Assembly (NCBI GenBank): GCA_030549495.1
Contig: JAUIRK010000297.1
Span: forward strand, 434,001 to 498,000
From: Nectonema munidae
Lineage: Eukaryota > Nematomorpha > Nectonematoida > Nectonematidae
Reading direction: 5' to 3'
Length of the DNA stretch: 64,000 bases
Part shown: positions 22,599 through 37,700 of the stretch, piece after piece
How positions within the stretch are numbered: position 1 is the stretch's first letter
Layout: every line of letters starts with the position of its first letter
Translations under genes and position numbers: made by a program
The notes under the pieces: generated by a model
The model's input: only the letters and a program-made list of their open reading frames with translations
Told to the model about the DNA's origin: nothing
Databases searched by the model: none

Positions 22599-25500
22599 GT
22601 ACATTTAATGTTCGTTTTATTAATAAACTTATATCTTACGTCATACCTATTTCTTCCATATGTTTGGTATATGGGAACATTTTAAAGGTTTCGTATAAGA
22701 CAGTTTCGCATCGCACTATTCCATTTATCAAAAATCTTTTAATTTTTTTTTCAACTGCTTAACGCATTCTCTAACTAACTAAATAACTCTTTTAAACCGA
22801 CTCATTAATCATTACCTCAGTAAATTCATGTATAACCAATCAGGGGCGGATCTAGAAATTGGCATGGGGGGGGGGGGGGAGGGGTGGCGTTAGGGCATAT
22901 AAATTTAGGCTTTATCAAACTTTTTAAGCTATTCTTATCTTATTTTGGGTAATAGTTTTTAATAAAAAGCGAAAATTGACTTTTTATCATAAAACTTAGA
23001 GTATCATAATAATATATCTAAAAATTATAAGTTTATTATAAGAAAGTAACTAGATTAAGAACTAAGAGGATTAACGTCTAGGACACTTTTTAGCATACAT
23101 ATCAATAATGGTGTCAATCTCCAATCGAATATCTCTGAACAAAAAAAAAGAATGAGAGCATTAAAACGATCCTCATTCATTGAACTGCGAAGTGAATTGA
23201 TGTGGTAAAACTTGATGTGTTTAAATAATAAATTTAAAAAAAATTGGATAATATAAAAGTAATAAGTGTCACACTTAACTCGATTGAAACATAAAAAACT
23301 TTTTAGGGCTTCTCACTTTAGAGAAAGATTGAATCTAAAAAACAAGTTGCAAAAATCATCATAATATTTGAGTTCTACGAAAAGAATTAGTCAAGAAAAA
23401 TTTCAAGCAATTGGCAATGCAATTTTAGGGGGGGGGGGGGTGTATCCCGGTTCCGTCCCCCTTTAAATCCGCCAGTGCCAATGAAATTATGCATCCTTTA
23501 TATGCTTATATTAAAACTTTTGAAATCAGAAATATTTGTATTGAAGTGAAAAATTTGGAGGATATAAACATGTTTAGACTTAGAATAGCAACACTCGTTG
23601 CTTGATGTATAATACAATCCACTTGATTGATAACAGAAAAATATTAGATACTCGCATACCACTATCTGTTTGCATTAAATAATAATTTGCATTTTTATAA
23701 TAATAATGCTAAATTTTTTTTTAAATATTTTCCTTGCATTTAAATGGAAAACAATGATATTAGATTTCTAAGAATTCACGCAATTTATTTTCATCATACA
23801 AATTACAAAAATTCTAAAAAAATCAGCAAATAAACGCCATGGTTTATATAGATTATTTGATGATTTTTTTATTGTTTTGCAAAATGTGTATACAGTTATT
23901 AAATAACTCTTCTCAAGTTTATATTCCCACATCAAACTCCTTTCAGTTATATATATATATATATCTATACACTTTCTTAGTCCAGCCCATTTTTTAGAAT
24001 AAGCCTTGTTCCCTGGCTTTTGAGTCTAACTGCCAGACTATATGTACAATGTATGCACATATTTAGCTAAATTAATTTATATAAAACCTTTTTGATTTCC
24101 TTCTTTCAAAATTAAATACTAATCACTTCATGTATCATATTGTCCCTTGTATGGCCTACGCTTAGTTCAAAATAAGAATTTTAAATCTATGATATAATCA
24201 TAAATTAATAATTTTTTTTACCAATATTCTTCGAAAATGAAAAAATACTAATAACCAATATTTTGTTTTCATAGCATTCAACGACCCGTAAAAGTTTTTC
24301 AATGCTAATTTGCACTTTATTTACAATAATATTGACGACTATCTTCTACCTGTCTATGAACGCCAATTTCACGCAATTTCCTCTAGTCATTGTATACGTT
24401 TAAAAAGAGAGTTTACATAAATTTGAATTTTTTGTTTAATCTGAGTTAAAAATCATTGTATAGCATTTAAAAATCAGGCGTCGTATTTATTCGTTTTCAA
24501 CGATATAAGGCAAATTTTTACACTTTGTAAGAATAATAATCGGCATATGTAACGAGATCTAATTAATTGTGGTCTATAGTTACTAGTTAGTGAGAGAATT
24601 GGCTAGCTAGTTAGTCCATTATTTATTATTATTCTCCTTTAAGTAATAGGGACGCCAAATCAATAAAAAGCACGGATGTTCTTCAAGAGCCGTAGATAAA
24701 TTTTAAAATGGCAATCATTTGTCTTTCTTCTTTTGTTAAGTCGCAATGCAGTTGATGCGTTTCGCGTGAACGTTATTCACGCCAGAGGGCAAGTTCGATC
24801 TCCGATTTCAAGTATCGGAAGAACGTCCTTCTTTCACATCCGTCGCTCCAACCTCTGGATAGCAGCTGCAACCAAGCAAAATACCAATTCCTGCATGATG
24901 TTCGAATTCTTTAACAAGTTTTCCCAACTGATGATCAAGTATTTTGGCAGGATAACTGAAGAAAATGTGAAGAACAACTTTGTTTTGATATACGAACTTC
25001 TTGATGGTTTGTATTCTTCTATTTATTTATTACATTGATTTCTTTCTTTCTTTCCTCTAGCTTTTAAAAGAGATTCTTTCTAATACCATTCCCAAACTCC
25101 ATACAAGTTTCCTAGAGTTAATTTAACTGCAAATTTTGAGCTGTAATAATTTTGGATGCATATTCAATGCGAAAGCCATGCATTACTTATTATTTTTGTT
25201 TACGTATATGCAATTAAAGTATATTCATTTTTATACTTGATGATGTTGATTTAATTAAAAAACATCAGACGGTGGAATATTTACATTTTTCCTGCCAGTA
25301 AACCCAAATTGGATATTGATTACTAATAGATATATAAATTACCAATATCTGCAAAAGAAATTATATCTAATCTAAACTGATGAGTGATGACACTAGCATC
25401 TGAAAGACCCACTTGTTTAAATGAAAAATTAAATTAAAAAGTTGTTAATATATTCACCCTACCTACTGAGTAAAATATTTTTTGTTCTTTATATTCATGC

Positions 25501-25717
25501 AATTTCTACTTCCACTCCCTAAAGAGAATAATTTCCAAACGTATAACTTTCCTCTTTGTTTCAAAATGAAATGTTATGTATCAGTTTTAAATGGATTTTA
25601 AAAATACTAACATTCTTGTCTATTCTCATCTCTTTCTTCTTTTAATGAAATACAAAGTGAATGAAAATACTCCATAAATCTCTGTGTCCCATGAATCACC
25701 ACTTGCGTTTTTTAGCG

Positions 25718-25749
<32 letters not shown>

Positions 25750-28700
25750 CTTGGATGCCAGAAAATGACTACTTTTTTTTATCACCAATCGGTCACATGT
25801 ACTGATTTATGTTTACACGAAAAAAAGGGATATTAGAAGAGAGAAAAAGGATACAGCATATGGTATTTTGAATTAAACTTCCGTTTGTTCGACAGTTTTA
25901 GATACACGAGAAAAAATATGAAGCATATGAAAATTCATTAAACTGCCAAACTTTATATATTCTTAATAAATTCTAAGCGAATTTATATATATTTTGCGAT
26001 CTTTTTTATAAGTTAAATTACTTCAAGATTAAAAAAGATTTTTGAAAGTTATAAAATGTTAACCAGCCTCATTTAGTTAGCAATTTCACATGGTGTAAGT
26101 GAAATGACTTCAAATTGAGTTCATTGACGCGCACCTGACCTTAAAATTAGTCCACATTTTTAATTTCCGCTAGATGTTTGAATAATTTAAAAAAAAATCA
26201 TAGGATTAAAGTGCACTTATAACTAAAAGATTTTATGGAAATCTTTTTGTAAATTATTTTAAAAAGAGTTTTTGTCCAAAAAAAGTTGACACTTTTGATT
26301 CAAAAATTTTATATGAAGACATTTTTTTTTAAATTTTATTGTGACATCTCATATACTCAACAAATATACAAGTATTATACACTTTTAGAATCCTGTCTTA
26401 ATTCTATTTAATAATTTCAATGTTTTATTCAATTATTTTGCATTGTTTAGAATTTTTTTAATTCTCATTAAAAATTTACTTGAAACTGGGATTTCTTTGC
26501 GGGGGGTTGATCTTTTCGCGGGATATCAATGATTTATTAGGGATACCAATGATCTTTGAGGGGACCTTGAATCCCAATAATAATGATCTTTCAGGCTACC
26601 TAGAATGCGAGAGACGAATGGGGGAATCCGCTTCTAAATAATCTGTTTTATGGGCATTTTCACAGAAAGTGTAGGATCTGGCCTTACAACTATACGAAAT
26701 ATTTTACACCATTTACTTATTTTTTTATTTTCTATTTCTCTATTCTGCTCTTGATTTAATTTGATATCTATTCTCATTAGTAAACTTTTTTAATAAACAC
26801 TTCTTTTGATCTCCTATTTACATGGCCAACCATCTTAATCTTCTTCTCCTCCTAGGCGTTTTTGTTTAATCTCTATTGAATTCCATTTTAATTTGCGTTC
26901 CTCTACAAGAAAAATGACCCAAAATGGGTTAATTTATTTTTCTCAGGTTCTTTCTTTCAAAGCCCAACTCTAAGTGAGCGCCATAAACTAAACTTGACAT
27001 AACGCAACTTTTATATAAATGGCCTCTTAAACTTAAAGCTAATTATTACACAAGAAACTGCTTAACAGATTTACATTTCTATAGGTAATTGTATTCTATA
27101 TTCTACTGAATTATCTATGTTACCTACCTTATCTCACTCTACCTGGCTATTCAATTTTTTGTCGCAATTTACATAATAGTTGACAAGTGCTCGACCAATT
27201 TGTAAATGGGCCTTATGCGTATAATTTTTAAAAGCTATTGCTGGGGTGAGGATTGGTGTAGAATTAGCATGTGTTTTTCGTTAGTTATATTGCTTATTAG
27301 TTTTATTGAGTAGAAATTTGTCTATTAGTTTGATTCTACAAGTTAATTATTTAAACTTTATATAATATGCTTACTTTCAAGTATATTTGTTTCGATATTA
27401 GTTAGTTAAATAGGTGATGAAAAACTCACTTTTTAAATTTTATGCCATATTTCCTAGTTAGTTACTATTGTTGTTAAGTTTATGAGGGATTTGATATTGA
27501 GATGTGCAAAATATAAATTAGAAAATGGTTAGGAGCCATTAAAATTTCTAATAGCTCCGTCTTCCATTTAATATCATCAGCTTGGCTCCCGCTCTGGCTC
27601 CTCCAAAATTATTTGACTCGAGCACTGCCTTTGACATAATATTTGAAAAGTCATTAAGTGATTAACGGAAACACATGGTGGTTGAATAAGAAGACTGATG
27701 GCTTGATATAAATTGCCTTGATTGCTCGAATCAACCCACTGTACTAGGGGTTGGTTTAATCACGTATGGTTTGGAGGCATTCAATTCAATTTGGGCCCCT
27801 CACAATTGAGATTTTCTTTACAGCAGGCAAGAAACATCTATGAAACTTATGGCAATGCCTTCGTAATTGAGGCTTTTTTATAGGAAGAGTGTTTTTTTTA
27901 TTTCTAAGAGCTCTAATGATGAAAGACCTATAAATAAGCCGTGATTTAACCATGAAACATTCAGCATTAGCACATATAATGAGTCTGACAATCCTTTATA
28001 GCATTTAAGCCAGAAGATTTGGCTTCTTCTTTCATGAGATAAGTGGCAAATGTTCTTTTTTACTACTATAAACTGGGCAAGTGTCCACTAGTTTATTTTT
28101 CATTGAGCAAATGATTGGCTACCATATTTAATATGTATAAGTTAGAGTTTTCCTTAGTTTGTCCGTATAAAATTTTCATGGAAAAGTATCTTCACAGATT
28201 TAACATTTCTTTTCCAAAATATTGGAAGGTTCACTTGTTACTCATTAAAATTTATAATGTATGAATCTTTCATAGAAATCCTAGATTATGGATATCCCCA
28301 AAATACTGATGTTGGAATTCTCAAGACGTTCATAACGCAGCAAGGAATAAAATCACAGGTAACTTTTACACCCTCTTTCCATTCCACTTTTAAGCACGTG
28401 ACTTTGAATATCTAATTAAAATTAATAATTAAGAGGATGCTTTGAAACTTTATTTTGTACGTATACGTTTTTCAAGTATAAAAAATATAAATTATAAATG
28501 GAAGGAAGGAGTGAAGATAAGAGCAACTATTCTTTGTAGTATGGCTGATTGAAGAAAATCTTTACTTTTGCAAAACCTTTCCTTCATTCAGATTTCAGAC
28601 ATACTACAAAGAATATTTGTTTTTACATTTACTCCAATTTATAATTTATATTTTTTGTCCTTGAAATAGACACACTTGCTGAAAACGTTTGGATTATAAT

Positions 28701-31700
28701 AAAGTTTAAAAGTGTCCTCTTAATTATTAATTTCATTTGGATAATTTACAACATCTCATCATAATATTGCATATTTAATGCATTTTTTCCTTAAGACAAA
28801 GGAAGAGCAAGCAATGATTACGTCACAAGTCACTGGACAAATCGGCTGGCGACGTGAGGGCATTAAGTATCGCAAAAATGAACTCTTTCTCGACATCATA
28901 GAATATGTTAATTTGTTGATGTCACCCCAAGGTATCACGCTTCGCATGCCTATTTGTATCGCGTGAACGAGATTTCATTGACAACCAAAACTAGATTCAC
29001 TTTTTACTAACTAAAATATAACTAGCTCTCTAATTACTGAATAAGCAACTTTATTAGTTAAATTAGCCAGGTCTTTTAATCGTTAAATTGAATATCAGGA
29101 TTTTAACCCATTAAGTACCATAGAAATCAGACGATATCTAAAAAAACGCAGACGATTTATATTCAAAGTCATTGAAAAAAGCAGACGAAGATGAAATTAC
29201 TTATGTTCCCAAATGGAAGCATTGGGACTTAATGGATTAATCCATTTAGTATCAATGTTCGCAAATGAAACCCAGACGAACTCTTGCTTTGAATAGAATT
29301 AAATATGGATTACTGAAATCGCTATATTTTTCTATATATTAGAAATATAGAAAAAATATTTATAAGTAATATATATATATTACTATATTTTTTCTGGATT
29401 ACTGAAAAGCATTTTGTGTTAAAGGGGTACGAGTCGAAGCTGGTGTCCAGGGCCGTTTTCAATCCGATTTGACTGATGTTATCAAATTGGACTCCGCGCC
29501 TGTGTGCCTTTTCCTATATTATATGATGTACAAAATACTACTTAAAAACGTAAAATGGAAAGTGAGATCATCTTTCTCATAATATTAATTCATTATGCGT
29601 GATGATTTTTGTAAATTCCTCCTTTAGCAATGGCGGATTTTTTCACTTTTCAAAGCGACGTGGAATGGCGTATTTTTTTCTTACTTTTTACGAAAATACG
29701 CCATTCCACGTCGCTTTGAAAAGTGAAAAAATCCGCCATTGCTAAAGGAGGAATTTACAAAAATCATCACGCATAATGAATTAATATTATGAGAAAGATG
29801 AAGCATTTAAGTTTTCTTAATGTTAAAAGTAAAGCAATAAAAGTATCCATAGTGCTTTTAAATTTTTTTTATATCAAGCATTAAATGTCTTTTTTGGGTT
29901 TTTTTATCTGTTTTTTATATGAAATATAAACACCGATAAATTTTACTATGTAGAGTCGGGGCCCCTCTATCAGATTTCTAATTGGGCCCCGCAATTCCTA
30001 GCACCGGCCCTGCTGGTATCTATTTAATACAATTTTGGACGCGGAGTCGCGTTTTTTAAGTATTTAAGGATAATTTCAGTGATTATATGAAGTGACTTTT
30101 TTTAGCCAAGTTGAATTTTTATTTTAATTATTTGAAGTCTGAGTTTAGATTTTTGTATGTACTTGGAGTCGGAGTCAGATACTCTCCCTTCAACCATAAG
30201 TACCCAGCTATGAGAGGCTTTTTCTAAAATCACTCTGCGTAAAGTTCACTTTTTTAAAAATATTGAATTAAATAATAGTGACTCAAAAGTCGCCATTACA
30301 GTTTGAGTCAATTCTGATTATAATCAGAATCACAGAAATTCCTAGAATCGTAGTTAGAATCAATCATTTTTGAGAAAATTGTATAAATCAGATCTAGAAA
30401 ACCATAAAATCGGATTATCTCAGTAATTGTAGTGCTGGAAGTTTTGCTGGTATACACCAGGAGAGCGAGCAGAGTTTCGTGAGAAACTAATAACTGAGCT
30501 CCACACTACCTCCCTATCGAAGCAACACAATTAGATGACACTTCGCATGCACAGTTAAAACTACGTGTAAAGGAGGATTTTTTCATTCAGCAAAATATCT
30601 AGTGTGCAAAAAGGCAAACTTAAAGAGCTGCTATACTTTATTTAAAATGTATAAAACATTAAAAAATTTCGATTTCTTTTATTTAGCAAGAAAACATCTA
30701 GAATCATCGATTTATCGATATAAGGATTAGCAATCACAGAATCCAAATCACAGGACGACTGTGGTAAAACTAAAACGCATATTTTAAATATCTTGTTAAA
30801 GTCGCCAGTTGTGACCTAGAAATTACTATAGCGTCCAACTATCTTATATTTCGCTCATTCTATCTTAGAACTAACTGTTTTGGATGCGCTATTTTGGGAT
30901 TAATTGTTTGCAATGGTATAATTTCTCTATAATTTATACAATGGTGAATCTCATGGATTTTTCTTTTATTTCAAAAATGAACATGAATTTACTTATAGAT
31001 ATGATGAATGTATAGACTTACCATATTTTTGCAATTAAAAACCGAGAGGCTTCAGAACAAAGGCTTTTATCAGATAAAAAAATAAAAATACACAGACATG
31101 TTTATTTATACTCTGTAAAAATAACCTATATTGACTGTATAAATTTATATATTCGCTCAATCATATTTATCTGTAGACAAAACTTTTTTCAAAAAGTTTT
31201 TGTTGGATTTGACCTTATTGTAAAAATTGCAGCAAGAAAGATTCGAATTAATTTTGCAGGTGATAAGAGCTTTCATATTCTGCTCCATACTTCTTTGATC
31301 AGACCACATCTTATCCATGATTGAAAAAATTCTCTCAACAGGAACTGATGTTCCAGGTAAACAAAGTATAAATTCAATTAACTTTTCAAAATTTGGAATT
31401 CTTATCTCTTTTTTTTCAAATTTTTTTAAAATATCTGGACCCATTTCTGTTCAAGAGATGCTTTCTGCAAGCTATCTTCCTTGCAACATTTATAAATATG
31501 CTTTTTTACATCTACTTCCTCATCAAAGAGAGAGTCGCTGTCAATCATCTGCTTCCTAAACATTACGTAGATCTTTTTTGTAGATTCAAGCACTTGTTAC
31601 CACGATAATTCCGCTTAAGGTCAACCCAACGGTGAGAATGCAAATCTTCATAAGCTTCATCATAAAGACCCAGATATGATAGACACTTATCATAAAAGTT

Positions 31701-34700
31701 TCTTGCTTCTTTGTAACACCTTTCTACGTTTACTTCACCTGCCTCTTTTAGCTTTCTCAGGAGCACCATTACCTGGGATGGCAAGAAGTTATTTTCTTTC
31801 TTTGCAAATACGTTTTGCTTTAGTACTGACAGAACAAGCACCACTTCTACAGCACTTAGCTTTTAAATAGTCTAATTGAAGTATTTTAACTGCCCATGAA
31901 CGAATTTTAAATAGAGCTCTTGAGTTGGGTCTTCAAAACAGTCGTAGGACAACCTTCTTGGGAGTTAAAGTAACTTCTTAATCCTTCAAGCAAAAAAAAG
32001 TCGCAAAAGTGTCTGAGTTTTGTAACGCGAACAATGTATATATGAAAAAACTTGTAGATTTTTACAACAAGGCTTTCGACAGCTACGGGGAGATTATCTA
32101 CAGCATGTTGAATGCAATTGTGCACAATGTGAGCTGCACATCCAACCTCTGTCAGATTTCTTTGAATATTTTCTTTTACTTTAAAGAAAACATTATTCTG
32201 TCCTCTTCTTTTCAAACCTTCAAAGTTTGTATTACAATTATCTGCGCAAAAACCCAGTAAGTTTTTCTTTAAGACCATTTTGCTTGAGAACCAAAATTAG
32301 GTATTCGCTAAGTATTCCAGCTGTTTCACCTCCAAGTGATGTGAATTCTAAAAGTTTCGCTTTCACACCAACATCAGTTACAAAATAACGAACTACAACT
32401 GGAACAATTTTGATCTCATTTCTGTTTGAAGCATCAATAGAAGCCGAAATAAAATCTGCTTTATTTAATTCTTGACGTAGTTCAGTAGCTATCAGCAGGG
32501 CAATGCAATTCGTAACCACTGTTCCACATTTTGTTCTTCAAAGAGCAAATTTAGGTTCAAATAATTTTGAAACTAGCTTAGAGGTACAATCTGAACTTCT
32601 GAAGGACTGTCCATGAATAGCCGTGTGATACGCAAAAGTAGCTTCTTTCGTTGTTAAGAGTAGAGACTCATCAGAAGAAGCAGCTTTGAATAAGTTTGTC
32701 ACACGAGATGATGACATTACAGTCTCAAGAGAAGATTTGTGTTTCTTCGTTTCAAAGTGGTCTTCTAAGCGTCCACCATGGCTAATTGAAAAAACAGATT
32801 GACGATAATTGCAAAGAACTTTGCTATCAACAGTTTCTTTTAAAAATGGATAGTCTCTTTTAATAGCACTGGTAAAATTGCATTTTCTTTTAGGCATTTT
32901 AAGATAAATTCTAAATAAGCACAATAATTTTAGCAAGATTTAAATTGAAGTCTAAATTAGTAGGATAAACTGTTAGATCAAGAAAAATTACTTACTGCTA
33001 TTTTCAGAATACCTAACCTAATTCAATAAAATCAACAAAATGTTTTTTGCCAAACAAGTTTATATACCTGTAGCAGTGGCGTCTCGTGGCTTCAATCCAT
33101 TAAAATGCCAAATCTAACCATAATTTTTCATCATGTTTTCAATGCCATTTGTAATTATTAGATACAGTTTATTAGTGGGGGAAGCAGAAAAAGATTGGTG
33201 GTGCTGTAGCACCACAGCACTTCTTCATGAGTCGCTACTGACCTGTAGGGCCATGTTAGCTGGTTGAAGGGTTTAACCTGGACTTTTCTATCGACCGGTC
33301 GGGACGCCGGGAATTGGATAAGCATTTATTTATTTCTTCATCAATTGCAGCATAACCTACATGCTGGTGACTCGTACAGGGATATACATTGAATTCCAAA
33401 ACTTTGTTCTTAGATTTTGTGGGCGACTTAGATAGCAGCGATATACACGGTAATAAAATAAAATTTAGTTTAAAATTTTTTTATTTTTGACTTGATTTTA
33501 TACACACTTTCAAATGTTTTAACCAAGTGTTGAAAATAGTAATTTTAAGAGAATTTTATGCAAGCAAAATTTTTCACCTCAATATCTACATCCACTAGGA
33601 TGTGTAGCGTCAAATCCTTATTAGCGGATTTAGATTTGTATCATTGATTTGCTTACTCACATTCTCATTTATCCCTCAACACATGAACGAAGTACTTGTT
33701 AAATAATCTAGGGTTTTTGCAAAAATAAGTCATGTAAGTTTCTTTTTCATAGGTCAGGTATTGAGCGCCCATGTAGCAGGCAAAGTGATAATGAAGAGCT
33801 ATCTCAGTGGCATGCCAGAGTGCAAGTTTGGTATAAATGACAAAATCATTGTGGAAGGAAAATCCGCAGTCAAATCTGAATCTACATCATCCACCGTCTC
33901 TTCTAACAAAAAGTATGCATTTTTTGCTCTTGTTGTATTTGAAAGGACGGTCTGTCTAAGACGAAGTCGATGGAGTGACAGGCCTTGCCATTTATTGCTT
34001 GACTAAAATTCGGTCTTCTTCAATGCAATTTTATATAACTGGGAATTCAAATTTACCATCGTCTTTTACTTGACATTGTTTTTATGTTCAAACATGCATG
34101 ATAATAATAAAGATTTTTAGTTTTTGTTAGAAGCCTGTTGCTCACAGGGTTGGGATTATTAATAAACCATTTTAGTTCTCACGAAGCAGACGATATTAAT
34201 CAAGCGCTTTTGAATTCCATTGGAAATTCGAGTGTCTTCGTTTCTGTGCAGCAGTGGTTCTGACACTCTTGTTTTTTGAAGGTAGACCCCTCATAGCTAT
34301 TCGACAAAAGAAATCTTATTCTATTTAATACCTGTTTATACTAGAATCATAAAGGTTCTTCTATTTTAAAATTATACTGAATCGGGATCTTGTATAGGGA
34401 TCAGTATTGGCAGGTGTAAATTGCAGTAAAACCTGTATTTTTAGTAATAATCTTTCTGAAGTGGAATTGCCCATGCAATACCAAAATATCACTGCCAACC
34501 TCTTATTTTTTATTTGTGGACCGCTATGAATATTTTATGGACCAGCAGGGTCCATGTGGTTTCCGGTTGAAAACCATTGTTATACAGTCTATTTCAGAGT
34601 TTTCACGGTTTTTTTATGGCATGTGGCATAATATTTATTATAAAACTAGTTAGTTACTTTTAATAAATTAAATATAGATATTTTCATATAAAACATGATA

Positions 34701-37700
34701 ATTTATCATTAAACTGGTTAAAACTGGGCTAGAATGTTTATTTTGTATAACAAAATTATGAGTTTACTAAGTATGGCAGTTGACTATGATCCTGTCTTAC
34801 TTTATATTTCTCGAATTCAAAAGTTGCAAAAATGCACGATGTTTCAAAAGAAATCGTTGATCGCATTTTGACCATACCGAGGGCCGCATGACCCCCAAGG
34901 CGCAAATTGGAAACACTACTCTACAGGAATAATAACGCAAATTTGGTTAAGGGGAAAACCTCGTAATTGCCTGGCTCATAAAAGCAATATATAAATTATT
35001 TTCTTTCTATCCAATCTTTGAACCACAGTAAAGTAACTTACAGTTTGATTCACTCGTTCTGGGTTCGATTCTCCATCTGCGAAAATTATTCCTCCTTTAG
35101 AATCAATACCAACTGTAAAAAAAACTAAAATTTAGACCGTTTACAAATACCTAATTTTGATGGGTACATCTTTCAAAAATTGTGATGAATTCAACAAAAT
35201 TTCAGCATTTTTAAATATTCTAGTCAATTCATAGGAACACACTCTCAGAAATGAGAAATTCATACATTTAGAGACACTCACACCGGCATACACAAACAAA
35301 CATGCATACCCATCAACATTGACAGACAGATACAGATTTATACACCACTTTCGCTTATATAAGAAACTGATTTTGGGGTGCTATGAGCTCAAGCCTGGCG
35401 TAGACACTCTGAAAGAGCGACATACAAAAAGCGATACTTTTAAAGCGTCAGGCATGTTTAAGCGACGATGGCTTGAGCACTAAAACTATGTCAAATATTT
35501 CTTAAAAATTCTCTAAAAATAAATACGTACCCTTTTATCCATAATAACTTTCACTATAGGTGACACCTGTAGAATTTTGTTACACTTTCGCAGCAGCAGC
35601 GATAAACCAGTCTAATTTCAGCCAACCCGCAAAAATCCACCATAAGGTACTGCTGGCTTTTTGCAGGGAAATATTCATTCTCATTTTATAGAAGGAATTT
35701 CTAAATTAATAAATAAACATCTGTTTAATTTACTTCCTAATTAATTTCATTTGGATGGACTGTTCCTATTCGATGCATAAAAGTCAGGAATATTTTATTC
35801 ATCATGAATTATATTTGACCTTATCATTACTTATTAGAAAATAATTATAATTGAATATTGAAATAGTGGACCTTTCTTTTTATACATAACATTTTATAAT
35901 GAAAATTTATTTACCTATTGCTAATATGAATTTTCTTTTTATGGTAGTGATTATTAACTTTTGGGCTCTACCACAGAAGTTTAGAGGGATCCTTTAAAAA
36001 TTTTGAAAATGTAATAATGTCCTAAAAAAATTTTTACACCAATTTTATTGCTCACATATTGACCCAATTTTTTATTTTCTGGAATCATAAAACTTTGGAG
36101 CATTTCTTTCTTTTTTTTTTATCAAAAACTCTGAGCAATATTTTTTAAAGATTGTTAACGTTTTGGATTTGGTATGATGAACATGTAAAAATATCTGGTC
36201 GGAAAAGAAATGGGAGCCAGGAGGATGTTTGCATAAAGGGATGTGAAGCACTGAGTTAGATGAATTTTTCTTTCATCAGTAACTTTATAGTGGTGGTCTA
36301 TCAAAAAATGAATAAAATAAAGAATATTTATCACTGTTGAATGTCAAAATTTTTTATTAAACGGACTTTAACTTGTTATAAAATTCCTACTTTGATATAA
36401 AACTTTTTTTATTTGATGAATACTTAAGTAAAGCACTGATTGCCATTGATGATTGCCAGTTTCACCAATGCGTCAAACTTACAAAATTTGAAACTGAACA
36501 CGCAATAAGCTTCATTCCTCCTGACGGCGAATTTGAATTGATGAAGTAATTTTTAAATATGCTGATTTCTTTATCTTTTTTTGATTCCAAAATCTAATAA
36601 CGTTGCGTTATCATTTTTAAATTTATGAAGAACATAGGGAGAAACGCCATTAGTAATAGTATAGAAAATAAAGAAAGAGTTTTGCACCTTCTTACGAGTA
36701 TTTATTTAAGATTTTCATATTTACTCTGTTTAGAACATCGCTATCCTACTCGTTCTTCTCGTTTCCTTCTTTCTTTCTTTTCTTTAGGTTGACTGAAGAG
36801 GGTGGTTTTAAAACCACTGAAATATTTTTTTAATTAATACTCCTAAAAAAGTGCAAATCGCGTTCTTATTTTCTATTTTTAAATGATATATTAGGCGCTC
36901 CAATTAAGTGTTCTTCATATAGCCAGTGACTTTTCGATCTTTATATATATTGTGCTACATATGAGAATCTGGTATGATTCGCAATGTACGGGGACAAATG
37001 CAAATGGTTATTTGTACCAAAAAAAATGGTCAATCCTCATATGTGTCGAGGCAATTTATAATGATACAAAGGAAAATGCTTACTTAAATTTTTTTTAAAT
37101 TAATCAATTTGATATACATTCCATTTTTATTCTATTTTATACACATTCAAAACCTGTAAAACCTACAGTATAACTCAGGTAAGCAAAATACTACCAGGTA
37201 AAGATTTTTATGTGCCTCAGTATAATAAAGTTACAATCTAAAGTTTTTTTTTTATTTTTTTTATTTTATTTAATATTTTAATAAAAAAAAAGAGGGAAGA
37301 ATAAGAATAATAACACAGCATGGTGGATCAAACCAAATAGGTTATTGTCACACCTATAAAAAAATAGGAACACTATACTAAATTCATATTAACAACAGGA
37401 CTTAAAAATGATATAAAAAATAGGAGAAAAAATCCAGATAATAATTATATATAGCTAGAGAAGCTATTTAAAAATTTTGGGCGTTTGAAAATAAGAGATA
37501 TTCATTCGACACGATCATTGATTGGCTGAAAAAATTTCCGCTAAAATAGCTGTTTTTTCTCCTATTTTACTTTTTAGCAGTTGAGTCAGTATTTTAATTC
37601 ATGCAGAACGAAGTTTCATTTATTAAAGTAAATTTATTGTTTTAAGTTTATAATCAATTTTTATCTTGTGATTATTCTGTAAATACCTTGATGAAGGAAA

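Noticed and set aside
29568-29801. microRNA precursor
   Set aside because: The perfect 109-bp stem is far longer and more exact than a miRNA hairpin; hairpin-siRNA or a fold-back repeat fits better.
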